NCBI RefSeq assembly: GCF_003544835.1
Contig: NZ_CP032099.1
Span: 124,001 to 188,000, forward strand
From: Aliarcobacter skirrowii CCUG 10374
Lineage (GTDB): Bacteria > Campylobacterota > Campylobacteria > Campylobacterales > Arcobacteraceae
Direction of reading: 5' to 3'
DNA length: 64,000 bases
In this document: positions 27,035-36,119 of the stretch, one piece after another
Layout of the letters: the number at the start of each line of letters is the position of its first letter
Numbering within the stretch: the first letter of the stretch is position 1
Position numbers and translations under genes: made by a program
The notes under the pieces: generated by a model
The model's input: the letters and a program-made list of their open reading frames with translations, nothing else
Databases searched by the model: none
Told to the model about the DNA's origin: nothing

Positions 27035-28504
27035 ATGAGAAATAAAGAGTTTGAAAAAGCATTTGAAGTAATTGACAGTGAACTAAAAAAAGCTGGAATT
27101 TCAAGAAGAGAGGCGTTTAAATTAGCAGGTCTTGGTGGAGCAGCATTTTTAGTTGGAGGAACACAAGCTAGTGCCGCAACTGTTGCAAGCGCTAGTGAAG
27201 CAAAAGGAAAAATTGTAATTGTTGGTGGAGGATTAGCTGGTGTTTCTACTGCTGCTAGATTAGCGAATAGTTTAACAGATCCTGATATTACAGTGATTGA
27301 ACCAAATCCTAAATCTGTATCATATCAAGCTGGAACTACACTTTTGGCATCAGGAGTTTATGATTCACAAGATGATTTAATTTATGAAACTAAAGATTTT
27401 TTTCCAAAAGGTGTAAAACTTATTTCTGATATTGCTGTAGATTTTAATCCAGATTCAAATGAGCTTACTTTGTCTTCAGGTGAAGTTCTGAAATATGATT
27501 TTTTAGTTGTTGCTGCTGGAGTTAAACTTGATTTTGCTGCAATAAAAGGATTGGAAGATATTGGAGAAGCTTATACAAATGGTGATGCTTCAAAAATATT
27601 GAATGTTTTTAATAATAATTCAATAACTTCAGTTTACAATATTCAAACTGCTGAAAATATGTGGAAAGAGACACAAAAATTTATTCAAAGAGCAAAAAGT
27701 GGTGAGAATTTAAAAGCAGTTTATACAGCTCCAAATACAGCTGTAAAATGCGGTGGAGCACCAAAAAAAGTTATGTATCTTATGAATTCAAGACTAAATG
27801 AAGCAAAAGCAAGAGCAAATGTTTCATTAGATTATTATGATGATAGTGGAAGATTATTTGGTGTTAAAGAGTATGCTGATGCTATTGAAAAACAGTTTAT
27901 AGCAAGAGATATGAATTGGCATTTAAATCATAATTTAGTTGAGGTAAATGTAGCAAATAAAATAGCAATTTTTAATAAACATTGGGAAGAAAAAGGTGCT
28001 TACGATCCTGATTTAGAAGAGCATGAAGTTATTAAAAAGAGTCAAAAGATTGAAGTTTCTTATGACTTTTTACATATAACACCACCACAAAAAGCACCTG
28101 ATGAGATAGGAAAATCTGCAATTGGATCTGCTAGAGGTTGGGTTCCAGTAGATAAAGAGACTTTGCAACATGTTAAGTATAAAAATATATTCTCACTTGG
28201 TGATATTGCTGCTGTTCCTATGGGAAAAACAGGTGGAACTGTAAGAAAACAGTATAAAGTTTTAGTGGATAACTTAATATCTGCAATGGAAGGAAAAGAG
28301 TTAAGCTCTAAATTTGATGGCTATACAGTTTGTCCATTGATTACGGATATTGGAAAAGTTATGCTTGCTGAGTTTAATTGGAGTGCAAAACCAGCACCAT
28401 CGTTTCCATTAGATCCAACTCAAGAGAGATGGATATGGTGGCTACTAAAAGTGTATATGTTAAAACCAATGACACAATATGGTATGTTAAGCGGTAGAGC
28501 TTAA
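27035..28504 (+). CDS. sqr: type II sulfide:quinone oxidoreductase with Tat-like leader
   Basis: Flavoprotein that oxidises sulfide and passes electrons to quinone. The FAD fold IVIVGGGLAGVSTAARL starts at residue 60. The two redox Cys are Cys 239 (VKCGGAPKKVMYL) and Cys 433 (DGYTVCPLITD), in contexts that match the mitochondrial-type (type II) SQR rather than bacterial type I; FLHITPP and FSLGDIAAVP also fit. The N-terminus has SRREAFKL (Arg 24, Arg 25) followed by a glycine/alanine hydrophobic stretch and ASA, which looks like a twin-arginine signal with one extra residue in the motif. A periplasmic location is inferred. The ribosome site is AAGGGAG. It pairs with the rhodanese gene. Confidence 0.85.
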   Translation: MRNKEFEKAFEVIDSELKKAGISRREAFKLAGLGGAAFLVGGTQASAATVASASEAKGKIVIVGGGLAGVSTAARLANSLTDPDITVIEPNPKSVSYQAGTTLLASGVYDSQDDLIYETKDFFPKGVKLISDIAVDFNPDSNELTLSSGEVLKYDFLVVAAGVKLDFAAIKGLEDIGEAYTNGDASKILNVFNNNSITSVYNIQTAENMWKETQKFIQRAKSGENLKAVYTAPNTAVKCGGAPKKVMYLMNSRLNEAKARANVSLDYYDDSGRLFGVKEYADAIEKQFIARDMNWHLNHNLVEVNVANKIAIFNKHWEEKGAYDPDLEEHEVIKKSQKIEVSYDFLHITPPQKAPDEIGKSAIGSARGWVPVDKETLQHVKYKNIFSLGDIAAVPMGKTGGTVRKQYKVLVDNLISAMEGKELSSKFDGYTVCPLITDIGKVMLAEFNWSAKPAPSFPLDPTQERWIWWLLKVYMLKPMTQYGMLSGRA

Positions 28505-28531
28505 AAATAGAATTAAAAAAAAGGATTTAAA

Positions 28532-29716
28532 ATGAGAAAATTATTGAGTGCACTATTGTTTTTAAGTATGTTTGTATTTTTAAATGCAAATGAAGTTGGT
28601 GCTTTAAAAGAGCCTACAAGTGAAGTAAAAGAGTTAATACAAAAGTATAAACTCAAAGAAGTTGATTTTACTTATGTAAAAAAAGCTATTGGAGTTGGGA
28701 ATAGAGGTTCTGTTGATGCAGTTTTAATTGATGCAAGACCAACTGCAAAATATGAAAGAGGAACAATTCCATCAAGTTTAAATATTCAAGATAGTAATTT
28801 TGAAGAGGATTATAAACAGATATCAACTTTAGATAAAAACAAAGAGCTAATTGTTTTTTGTGGAGGTTATAACTGTACAAAAAGTCCAATAGTAGCAAAC
28901 TTATTAAAAAATAAGGGGCATAAAAATGTTAAAGTTTATAGTGCTGGTGAACCTGAGTGGTCTAAAAAAAGTTATTTAGAAGTTGGAACTATTGTTGCAA
29001 AAACATATTATGAAAATAATAGCGCTCTTTTAGTAGATGCAAGACCATACACAATGTTTTTAAAAGAGACAATTCCTGGAAGTATCTCAATTCCTGACAC
29101 ATCTTTTGATAAGTTAGTTGGAAGATTTCCTATAAATAAGAGTGAAAAAATATTAGTATTTTGCTCAGGATTTGTTTGTGAAAAATCTCATATTGTCGCA
29201 TCAAAGCTTTATGATTTGGATTATAAAAATGTAGTTGTTTATGCAGGTGGAGTTCCTCAATGGAAAAAAGAGTCTCTTCCAACAACAGCAAGTGCTTCTA
29301 AAAATATTGATAATAAACCTAAAAAAGAGAAAAAAGAGTTTAGTAAAAATGGAGCAAAACTTGGAAGTGATGAGGGTACTATTGATGGTGAGTGGTTAAA
29401 AGCACTTATTTTAGAAAATAAAGTTCCAAAAAATATTCAAATAGTAAATGTTTTACCAGCTAAAGATTTCAAAAAGGGAAATATTAAAGGTTCAATAAAT
29501 ATTGAAGCTGAAAAATTGAGTGCAAAAGAGCTTTTAGCAAAATTACCAAAGGGTAAAACTGTTGTATTTCATTGTACTGCAGGATCAAGATCTTTGGAGG
29601 CTTGGATGAAATTACAAAAAGCAGGTATTGATATGAGTGAAATCTTATATTTTGATGCAAATGTTATGTGTAGTGGAAATAGTTGTAAAATTGATGTAAA
29701 TGAGCCTTTAGAGTAA
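28532..29716 (+). CDS. secreted protein with three rhodanese domains
   Basis: A 394-residue protein with a signal peptide (LLSALLFLSMFVFLNA) and three rhodanese-like domains, around residues 50-150, 155-250 and 285-390. Candidate active loops are FCGGYNCTKS, FCSGFVCEKS and FHCTAGSRS, each with a Cys at the catalytic place; domains 1 and 2 share the unusual C-x-G-x-x-C-x-K-S form. Rhodaneses carry persulfide sulfur. Its position 27 bases after the SQR gene suggests that it accepts sulfur released by SQR in the periplasm, which is inference. A basic linker (NKPKKEKKEFSKNG) separates domains 2 and 3. A bidirectional terminator follows. Confidence 0.85.
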   Translation: MRKLLSALLFLSMFVFLNANEVGALKEPTSEVKELIQKYKLKEVDFTYVKKAIGVGNRGSVDAVLIDARPTAKYERGTIPSSLNIQDSNFEEDYKQISTLDKNKELIVFCGGYNCTKSPIVANLLKNKGHKNVKVYSAGEPEWSKKSYLEVGTIVAKTYYENNSALLVDARPYTMFLKETIPGSISIPDTSFDKLVGRFPINKSEKILVFCSGFVCEKSHIVASKLYDLDYKNVVVYAGGVPQWKKESLPTTASASKNIDNKPKKEKKEFSKNGAKLGSDEGTIDGEWLKALILENKVPKNIQIVNVLPAKDFKKGNIKGSINIEAEKLSAKELLAKLPKGKTVVFHCTAGSRSLEAWMKLQKAGIDMSEILYFDANVMCSGNSCKIDVNEPLE

Positions 29717-29740
29717 GGGCTTATTTATAAAATAGATATA

Positions 29741-29775
29741 AAAAAAGGGAGGATTTTAAAACCCTCCCTTTTTTA
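29741..29775. terminator. bidirectional rho-independent terminator
   Basis: AAAAAAGGGAGG pairs with CCTCCCTTTTTT around ATTTTAAAAC, giving a perfect 12-base stem with T-runs on both strands. It lies between the convergent rhodanese and rplT genes. Confidence 0.92.
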
Positions 29776-29793
29776 TTATTTATTGCAAATTTA

Positions 29794-30150
29794 TTATTTA
29801 AGAGCTGCTTTAGCTTGAGAAACTAAAGTTGCAAATGCAGCAGAATCATTCATAGCAAAGTTTGCTAAAATTTTTCTATCTAGTTCAATTCCAGCTAATC
29901 TAAGACCATTTATAAATCTTGAGTAGCTAATATCATTTAATCTACAAGCTGCATTGATTCTTATAATCCAAAGCTTTCTAATATCTCTTTTTTTCTGTCT
30001 TCTATCTCTATAAGCATAAACAAGGCTTCTTTCTAATTGCTCTTTAGCTTTTCTAAAGTGTTTTCTTCTAGCACTATAAAAACCTCTTGCTAATTTTAAT
30101 ACTTTTTTGTGTCTTCTTCTTCTTACAACACCAGTTTTTACTCTTGGCAT
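29794..30150 (-). CDS. rplT: 50S ribosomal protein L20
   Basis: 23S rRNA-binding assembly protein, 118 residues. It starts [19 protein letters not shown] and contains the conserved [15 protein letters not shown] and [19 protein letters not shown]. It is downstream of rpmI with a 98-base gap that holds several inverted repeats. L20 represses this operon in E. coli by binding the leader; whether it does so here is untested. Confidence 0.96.
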   Translation of the reverse strand: MPRVKTGVVRRRRHKKVLKLARGFYSARRKHFRKAKEQLERSLVYAYRDRRQKKRDIRKLWIIRINAACRLNDISYSRFINGLRLAGIELDRKILANFAMNDSAAFATLVSQAKAALK

Positions 30151-30186
30151 ATTTTTCCTTTCTTTACCGTTATTTTTAATAAGGTG

Positions 30187-30250
30187 TCAGCATTTGCTGA
30201 ACTTGTCCAATAAATTGGAGGGACAAAATTACTAAATAATTTTAGTAATT
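30187..30250 (-). promoter_or_regulatory. cluster of inverted repeats in the rpmI-rplT gap
   Basis: Three hairpins can form in the transcript before rplT. A ten-base perfect stem overlaps the rpmI stop (AATTACTAAA with TTTAGTAATT, 30227-30250). TTGTCC with GGACAA (30203-30226) encloses a competing CCAA/TTGG pair. TCAGCA pairs with TGCTGA (30187-30200). This could be an L20-responsive or attenuation element, or the first could be a partial terminator. Structure is seen; function is inferred. Confidence 0.45.
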
Positions 30251-30446
30251 ACGCTAAACATAAAGTTGAAAGAACACCATTTAAGTTTGTACTATGTACA
30301 GTTTGTGGTCCTCTCAAATTTCTTTTTCTTTTTTGAGTTTTTTTAGTTAAAATGTGGCTTCTAAAAGCAGAACCTCTTTTGATAGTTCCATTTTTCTTTA
30401 CTTTGAATCTTTTAACAGCACCTTTAACACTTTTCATCTTTGGCAT
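30249..30446 (-). CDS. rpmI: 50S ribosomal protein L35
   Basis: A 65-residue basic ribosomal protein: [20 protein letters not shown], then [19 protein letters not shown], the typical L35 pattern. It lies between infC and rplT as in most bacteria. A gap of 133 bases from infC contains a hairpin and a TATAAT, so rpmI-rplT may be transcribed separately. Confidence 0.95.
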   Translation of the reverse strand: MPKMKSVKGAVKRFKVKKNGTIKRGSAFRSHILTKKTQKRKRNLRGPQTVHSTNLNGVLSTLCLA

Positions 30447-30496
30447 AAAGAAATCCTTTCATATAAATTTGCATTTTCATAATGAAAAAGTTTTGC

Positions 30497-30502
30497 ATTA
30501 TA
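30497..30502 (-). promoter_or_regulatory. probable -10 element for rpmI-rplT
   Basis: On the minus strand TATAAT follows a T-rich stretch (TTTTTAAG), as in Campylobacterota promoters that depend on a -10 and a periodic T-rich upstream region. It lies 51 bases before the rpmI ATG and after the hairpin at 30540-30568. Confidence 0.5.
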
Positions 30503-30539
30503 CTTAAAAATATATTAATAAAAGTTTAAAAATAGAATA

Positions 30540-30568
30540 ATATAAAAGAGAGGAAATCTCTTTTATAT
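30540..30568 (-). terminator. stem-loop after infC
   Basis: ATATAAAAGAGA and TCTCTTTTATAT form a perfect 12-base stem with a five-base loop, 12 bases after the infC stop on the minus strand, followed by a T-rich TTATTCTATTTTT. It is likely a terminator or processing site separating thrS-infC from rpmI-rplT. Confidence 0.6.
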
Positions 30569-30579
30569 TTAGAAATAGT

Positions 30580-31107
30580 TTAGTCTTTTTTAGGAGTTAC
30601 TAGAAGATTTACGTATCTTCCTTCTAGTTTTGGTTCTTTATCCATAACTGCAATATCTTCAACCATTGTCCAAATTTTATTTAAAACTTCAACTCCAGCA
30701 TCAGGATTTGACATCTCTCTACCTTTTAGAAAAACTCTAAATTTAACATGATTTCCTTCTTCTAAAAACTCTCTAGCATGTTTTACTTTATAGCTAATAT
30801 CATTTTCAGCAATTTTAACAGATAGTTTTATCTCTTTAACAACAATAACTTTCTGATTTTTTTTAGCCTCTTTTTTCTTTTTCTCTTGTTGATATTTAAA
30901 TTTGCTATAGTCCATGATTTTTGCAACAGGAGGAGTTGCATCTGGAGCTATTAAAACTAAATCTAGTCCAAGTTCATCTGCAAGCGAAAGAGCTTGTGAA
31001 GTTGGAATAATTCCATAGTTTTCACCACTATCACTTGTACATCTAAGCTCTTTTGCTGTGATGTCCTCATTCATAATTACATCGTCTTTTCTTCTATCTT
31101 TACTCAA
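30580..31107 (-). CDS. infC: translation initiation factor IF-3
   Basis: Binds the 30S subunit and controls start-codon fidelity. At 175 residues it has both domains: the N-terminal half ([34 protein letters not shown]) and a C-terminal half with KEIKLSVKI and [12 protein letters not shown]. The start is TTG at 31107, overlapping the thrS stop as TTGA; the protein then begins MSKDRRKD, as in Campylobacter homologues as I recall them. Infrequent start codons in infC underlie autoregulation in E. coli (AUU); TTG here may do the same. Confidence 0.94.
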   Translation of the reverse strand: MSKDRRKDDVIMNEDITAKELRCTSDSGENYGIIPTSQALSLADELGLDLVLIAPDATPPVAKIMDYSKFKYQQEKKKKEAKKNQKVIVVKEIKLSVKIAENDISYKVKHAREFLEEGNHVKFRVFLKGREMSNPDAGVEVLNKIWTMVEDIAVMDKEPKLEGRYVNLLVTPKKD

Positions 31108-32912
31108 ATTTTACTTCCTTTTAGTATTTTATTTAGATTACTTATAAACTCATCTTTGCTTATATTTGATTGCTCTCTTTTTCTTCTATCTCTTAAAGCT
31201 ATCATATTGTTTGCAACTTCTTCATCTCCAATTACAACAATCATAGGAACTCTTTGCTTTTCAGCCATTCTAATTCTTTTGTTTAGACTCTCATTCATAT
31301 CATAAATGCTTGAATCAATACTATTTTCTAAAAGCTCTTTTTTTAACTCTTTTGCATAAGCAACATGAGGCTCTGCAATTGGTACAAATATAACTTGAGT
31401 TGGAGCAATTGCAAATGGAAACTCTCCAGCACAGTGTTCAGTTAAAATTCCAATAAACCTTTCAAAAGAACCTAAAATTGCTCTATGAATCATTACAGGC
31501 TGCTCTTTTTCACCTTTATCATTTATAAATTCAGTTTTAAATCTTGATGGTAGGTTCATATCAATTTGAACAGTTCCACATTGCCATTTTCTTCCAATAG
31601 CATCTAGAATTTTTATATCTATTTTTGGACCATAAAATGCTCCTCCACCTTCATCAATTCCATAAGATATACTTTTTTCATCAAGTGCATCCATAATTGC
31701 TTTTGTTGTTTTTTCCCAGAAAATATCATCACCAATTGCTTTTTCTGGTTTTGTAGAGACTTCAATCTCATATTTAAAGTCAAACAGTTTTAAAAGAGAA
31801 TCAACAAACTCTAAAACTTCAAATATTACATCTTTAACTTGAGTTTGTGTACAGAAAATATGTGCATCATCTTGAGTAAACTCTCTTACTCTAAAAAGTC
31901 CATGCATAGCTCCACTCATCTCATGTCTATGAACAACACCATATTCAAAAAATTTAAGTGGTAAATCTTTATACGAAACTAAATCATTTTTAAAAATCTG
32001 AATATGACCAACACAGTTCATAGGTTTTATTCCATACTCTTGCTCATCAATAGTTGTAAAATACATATTCTCTTTATAGTTTGCGTAATGCCCTGAGATT
32101 TTCCACATTTCAGATTTTAATATCTCAGGACCTCGAACTGGTTCATAACCTCTTGTTCTATGAGCTTTATATAAAAGATGCTCTAATTTACTTCTAAGTC
32201 TTGCTCCATTTGGAAGCCACATAGGAAGACCAGCTCCAACATCATCATTAAAAGTAAACAATCCAAGCTCAGTTCCAAGTTTTCTATGATCTCTTTTTTT
32301 AGCTTCTTCAATCATAGTTACATAGTCATTTAGAGCTTTTTTATCAAAAAATGAGATACCATAAATTCTTGTAATCATCTCATTTTTCTCATCTCCACCA
32401 AGATAAGCACCTGCAACTCGTGTAAGTTTAAAACTTCTAATCATTCTTGTATTTGGTAAGTGAGGACCTCTACATAAATCTTCAAAATCACCTTGTTTAT
32501 AAATAGTTAAGGTATTATCTTTGATATTTTTTAAAACAGCTTGTTTTAATTCATCATCTTTGAATTTTTCATAAAACTCCTCTTTTGTAGTCTCATGTCT
32601 TGTAATAGGAAGTTTTCTATCTGCAAGCTCTTTCATTTTCTTTTCGATTGCAGGTAAATCCTCATCTGAAATTTTACTATTAACTTTAAAATCATAGTAA
32701 AAACCTTCATTTACAACAGGACCAACAAAAAATTTAGCTTCTGGATATAACTCCTTAATAGCTTGAGCCATAAGGTGAGCAGTTGAGTGTCTTAAAATCT
32801 CTAATGACTCTTTTGAGTCATCTGCTTTAATAATATCACCAGTGATACTTAAAGCTTCAGCAGTCTGAAGGTCATATATTTGACCATCTTTTAATAAACC
32901 AATTTGTTCCAA
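31104..32912 (-). CDS. thrS: threonine--tRNA ligase
   Basis: Charges tRNA-Thr. At 602 residues it has only a short N-terminal TGS remnant, then the editing domain ([18 protein letters not shown], with HxxxH) and the class II catalytic core: motif 2 in [18 protein letters not shown], motif 3 in [13 protein letters not shown], and zinc ligands in NCVGH and the later His residues. The C-terminal anticodon-binding domain ends around [19 protein letters not shown]. It heads the thrS-infC operon with a TTGA overlap. Confidence 0.96.
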   Translation of the reverse strand: MEQIGLLKDGQIYDLQTAEALSITGDIIKADDSKESLEILRHSTAHLMAQAIKELYPEAKFFVGPVVNEGFYYDFKVNSKISDEDLPAIEKKMKELADRKLPITRHETTKEEFYEKFKDDELKQAVLKNIKDNTLTIYKQGDFEDLCRGPHLPNTRMIRSFKLTRVAGAYLGGDEKNEMITRIYGISFFDKKALNDYVTMIEEAKKRDHRKLGTELGLFTFNDDVGAGLPMWLPNGARLRSKLEHLLYKAHRTRGYEPVRGPEILKSEMWKISGHYANYKENMYFTTIDEQEYGIKPMNCVGHIQIFKNDLVSYKDLPLKFFEYGVVHRHEMSGAMHGLFRVREFTQDDAHIFCTQTQVKDVIFEVLEFVDSLLKLFDFKYEIEVSTKPEKAIGDDIFWEKTTKAIMDALDEKSISYGIDEGGGAFYGPKIDIKILDAIGRKWQCGTVQIDMNLPSRFKTEFINDKGEKEQPVMIHRAILGSFERFIGILTEHCAGEFPFAIAPTQVIFVPIAEPHVAYAKELKKELLENSIDSSIYDMNESLNKRIRMAEKQRVPMIVVIGDEEVANNMIALRDRRKREQSNISKDEFISNLNKILKGSKI

Positions 32913-33017
32913 TGATTTCCTTCTTTCTGTTTTTATTAAAATGCAATTATTTTATCTTAAAAAAACTTAATCTTATAATATATATAGATATTTAATAAAA
33001 ATAAGTTACAATTTCTT

Positions 33018-33524
33018 ATGATTATAAACATTTCAAAGATAAAAACAGAAGCACTTTTACTATTTTGTAGAGACTTAATTGATTCATATAAAGATGTTAA
33101 ATTTGATTTTGGTATTAATAAAGAGCTAGAAGAAGAGTTTTTAAATATAAATGAAAATATCTATAAAGAGTTAAATTCTGTTTTAAAGCCAAGTAGTTAT
33201 TATATACAAAATCAGAGTAATTTTAGAATCAAAGCAATATTTAAAGCATATAATTATCTAAATAAACAAGTTTCAAATAGATTAAAAGCAAATGAGAAAT
33301 TTAATCCTTCAATGCTCTATTTTTCATTTTTAGCTCTTTGGTTTAATGAGTTAAATAAAGAGAGTCGAAGTAAGGAGTATATATTTTTTATTCTCTATCC
33401 ATATGCAAATATTTATGATAAGTTTTTAATAAATATTGATAATCTTGAGTATAGAAACATTAATATAAAGATGATTGATTTAGCTGAAGATACTATTTTA
33501 AAATTTGATAATTTTGTGGTATAA
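33018..33524 (+). CDS. hypothetical protein
   Basis: A 168-residue protein I do not recognise. It has no signal peptide or strong membrane segment, is rich in Asn, Lys, Ile and Tyr, and is probably mainly helical. Aromatic stretches (MLYFSFLALWFNEL and EYIFFILYPYANIYDKF) in the second half could be a buried core. It is monocistronic, divergent from thrS and followed by a bidirectional hairpin. Codon use looks like its neighbours, so it is probably a lineage-specific resident gene rather than a recent import. Confidence 0.65.
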   Translation: MIINISKIKTEALLLFCRDLIDSYKDVKFDFGINKELEEEFLNINENIYKELNSVLKPSSYYIQNQSNFRIKAIFKAYNYLNKQVSNRLKANEKFNPSMLYFSFLALWFNELNKESRSKEYIFFILYPYANIYDKFLINIDNLEYRNINIKMIDLAEDTILKFDNFVV

Positions 33525-33543
33525 AGGAGTTAATCCTTTATAC
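33519..33543. terminator. bidirectional stem-loop between convergent genes
   Basis: GTATAAAGGA pairs perfectly with TCCTTTATAC around GTTAA. It overlaps the last codons of the gene at 33018 and lies just before the end of the convergent gene at 33555. There is no long T-run, so efficiency is uncertain. Confidence 0.6.
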
Positions 33544-33554
33544 TTAATTGAAAT

Positions 33555-33875
33555 TTAGCAAGAAGGAACATTTCCTGAATCACTTGCAAACTCTATAGAG
33601 AAATCCATAATACTATTTATAAGATTTGGTTTTACACTTCCCATCTCATAGTTTGGGCAAATTTTTTTAATCTCCTCTTCTGCTTTTCCATCAGCTTTTA
33701 TCTGTTTCCACTCATCTTGAGTATGTTTTAATGCAAATTTTGCACCATCCATTCCACAAGGCTCTTTTAAAAACTTAATAAAAGCTTTTTGACCTCTTGC
33801 TGAATCTGCAAAAGATGCAGTTGCTGTTAAACTTAAAGCTAAAATTGAAGCCATAAATATATTTAATATTTTCAT
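33555..33875 (-). CDS. small secreted cysteine-containing protein (cytochrome-like without haem motif)
   Basis: A 106-residue protein with a clear signal peptide (ASILALSLTATASFADSA, cleavage around residue 23). The mature part has ARGQKAFIKFLKEPCGMDGAKFALKHTQDEWKQI, reminiscent of small periplasmic proteins annotated as cytochrome-like in Campylobacterota, but no CxxCH haem motif is present. It has three Cys (EPCGM, KICPN and the C-terminal residue), so a disulfide or metal site is possible. It is monocistronic with GGAGA before the ATG. Function unknown. Confidence 0.7.
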   Translation of the reverse strand: MKILNIFMASILALSLTATASFADSARGQKAFIKFLKEPCGMDGAKFALKHTQDEWKQIKADGKAEEEIKKICPNYEMGSVKPNLINSIMDFSIEFASDSGNVPSC

Positions 33876-33968
33876 ACTATTCTCCTAAATAAAATTTAGC
33901 TACAATTATATCTATTAGATATAAAAATCTTCTAAAATATAGATAAAATTGAAAATGAATGGATATAA

Positions 33969-35297
33969 ATGAGATATTTTTTACTAAAACTTTTTGTAGA
34001 GTATTTAAGAGTAAATGCCCAAAATATAAAGAACATAAGAAGAGTTGAGAATAATACTATTATAATTGAATTTAATAATAAAAATATTATATATTTTGAT
34101 TTATCAAAAAATAATAGCTTAATTTATAAGACAAAAGAGCTAATTTCATCAAAAAAAGATTTTAATGCCCCTTTTGATGTTGTTTTGCAAAAAAGATTTA
34201 ATAACTCAAAAATTGAAAAAATTGAACTTTATAACGATGATAAAATTATAAATATAGCTGTAAATTCAAGCAGTTCATATAAAAAACAGATCTCTATATT
34301 GCAATTGGAATTTACTGGAAAATATACAAATATTATAATTTTAGATGAAAATAGAGTTGTTTTGGAAGCTTTAAGGCATATTGATGAAGAGTCATCTTTT
34401 AGAGTTGTAAAAGTTGGAGTGAAACTAGAAGAGATTCCAAAAAAAGATTTTGTAGCAAAAAGTGAAAATATAGATGATATTGAAGAGTATTTATATACTA
34501 TTTATGAGCAAAAAGAGCAAAATAATCTACAAGTAGTAAAAAAACAGAAAATCGATTTAGTATTAAAAAATATAAAAAAATTACAAAATCTTCTAAAATC
34601 TCTACCAAAAAAAGAGGAGTTGGAGCTTGAATCAACAAATTTATATAATAAAGCGAACTTACTTTTAGCAAACCTTCACAATATTTCACCATATCAAAAA
34701 AGCGTTATTTTAAAAGATTTTGAAGAAAATAGTGTAGAAATAGATTTAAGTAGCATAAATAATCCTTCAAAATATACAAATGAGTTATTTAAAAAAGCAA
34801 AAAGATTAAAACAAAAAAGTCAAAATATTGTTATTGAAGAGCAAAATATAAAAGAGAAACTAGAGTTTTTAAAAAGATTGCATCAAAATTTGAATCTTGC
34901 AAAGAGTATTGATGAGTGTGAATTTTTATATCCAAAAAAAGAGAAAAATCAGACAAAAACTAAAAAAGAGAAAAATTATGAGAGTTTCTTTTTTGAAGGT
35001 TTTAAAATAATGCTTGGAAGTAATGAAAGAGAGAATATCTATCTTCTTGAAAACTCAAAAGCTAGTGATTTTTGGTTTCATCTAAAAGATAGACCATCTT
35101 GTCATGTGATTGTTCAAAATAGTAAAAAAGAGTTGCCACAAATTGTTATTGAAAAAGCGGCAACACTTTGTGCAAAATTTAGTTCAGATGGTGGTGGTGT
35201 TTTTGAAGTAGATTTTACTCAAAGAAGAAATGTAAAAATACAGTATGGTGCGAATGTACTTTATAATCCTTATAGTACAGTTGTTGTGAAAATTTGA
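33969..35297 (+). CDS. NFACT family protein (RqcH/FbpA-like)
   Basis: A 442-residue protein: an NFACT-N-like region (residues 1-150), a coiled-coil middle (about 170-315, rich in Lys/Leu/Glu) and a C-terminal NFACT-R domain beginning FKIMLGSNERENIYLL with ASDFWFHLKDRPSCHVIV. RqcH/Rqc2 proteins bind split 50S subunits and add Ala tails to stalled nascent chains; shorter epsilon forms like this are poorly studied. The N-terminal domain is shorter than in Bacillus RqcH (about 570 residues), so the tailing function is uncertain. Confidence 0.85.
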   Translation: MRYFLLKLFVEYLRVNAQNIKNIRRVENNTIIIEFNNKNIIYFDLSKNNSLIYKTKELISSKKDFNAPFDVVLQKRFNNSKIEKIELYNDDKIINIAVNSSSSYKKQISILQLEFTGKYTNIIILDENRVVLEALRHIDEESSFRVVKVGVKLEEIPKKDFVAKSENIDDIEEYLYTIYEQKEQNNLQVVKKQKIDLVLKNIKKLQNLLKSLPKKEELELESTNLYNKANLLLANLHNISPYQKSVILKDFEENSVEIDLSSINNPSKYTNELFKKAKRLKQKSQNIVIEEQNIKEKLEFLKRLHQNLNLAKSIDECEFLYPKKEKNQTKTKKEKNYESFFFEGFKIMLGSNERENIYLLENSKASDFWFHLKDRPSCHVIVQNSKKELPQIVIEKAATLCAKFSSDGGGVFEVDFTQRRNVKIQYGANVLYNPYSTVVVKI

Positions 35298-35360
35298 TTA
35301 AGAAGTTAAAGCTTATTTTTAGTATCATATTAGCATTTTAAAATATAAGGTTAGTCTGCT

Positions 35361-36119
35361 ATGTTAGAAATTATTGGAAATTTATCAACTAGGGTTAAAA
35401 CTGGAATAGTTTTAACAATTTTTGTACTATTTATAGGAATTATAGACTCATATTTTCTATTTTGGTTATTTTTTGGAACTTTACTAATGATTGCAGTAAG
35501 TGAGGCTAAAAACTTATATAAACTTGAAAATAAAAGTATCTATATTTATGTTTTACTTCTTTGGATAGCAATATATTTTTATCCATCACCAATTGATTTA
35601 ATATTTATTGTTGCTATTGGATATGCCTCTCAAATTGCTTATAAAAGAAAGCTTGATAAAAAGATGATTCTACCACTTCTTTATCCAACAGCCTCTTTTG
35701 TATTTTTAATGACACTTTATAGCGAATTTGGTGTAATGGTTCTATTCTGGCTTTTAGTTATAGTTGCTGCAACTGATATTGGAGCATATTTTGTAGGAAA
35801 AACTTTTGGAAAAACTCCATTTTCTGAAACAAGTCCAAATAAGACTTTAGAGGGTGTTTTTGGTGGTATGGCTTTTGCAATTGTTTTAGGAACACTAACT
35901 TCTATAAGTGATATCTCATTTTTTGGAGCAGTTTTAGTTTCAGCTGTTGTATCTTTATCTTCAGTATTTGGAGATCTGTTTGAAAGTTATTTAAAAAGAG
36001 CTGCTGAGGTAAAAGATAGTGGAAATATTTTCCCAGGTCATGGTGGAGTTTTAGATAGAGTTGATGGATATCTGTTTGGATCGGTTGTAATGCTTGTTAT
36101 GTTAAGGATAATTATTTGA
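35361..36119 (+). CDS. cdsA: phosphatidate cytidylyltransferase
   Basis: Makes CDP-diacylglycerol for phospholipid synthesis in the inner membrane. A 252-residue protein with seven or so membrane segments. The CdsA signature is at the C-terminus: SVFGDLFESYLKRAAEVKDSG followed by FPGHGGVLDRVDGYLF, which holds the catalytic Asp residues and metal site. The stop overlaps the dxr start by four bases (TTGA), starting a tightly packed run of genes. Confidence 0.95.
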   Translation: MLEIIGNLSTRVKTGIVLTIFVLFIGIIDSYFLFWLFFGTLLMIAVSEAKNLYKLENKSIYIYVLLLWIAIYFYPSPIDLIFIVAIGYASQIAYKRKLDKKMILPLLYPTASFVFLMTLYSEFGVMVLFWLLVIVAATDIGAYFVGKTFGKTPFSETSPNKTLEGVFGGMAFAIVLGTLTSISDISFFGAVLVSAVVSLSSVFGDLFESYLKRAAEVKDSGNIFPGHGGVLDRVDGYLFGSVVMLVMLRIII

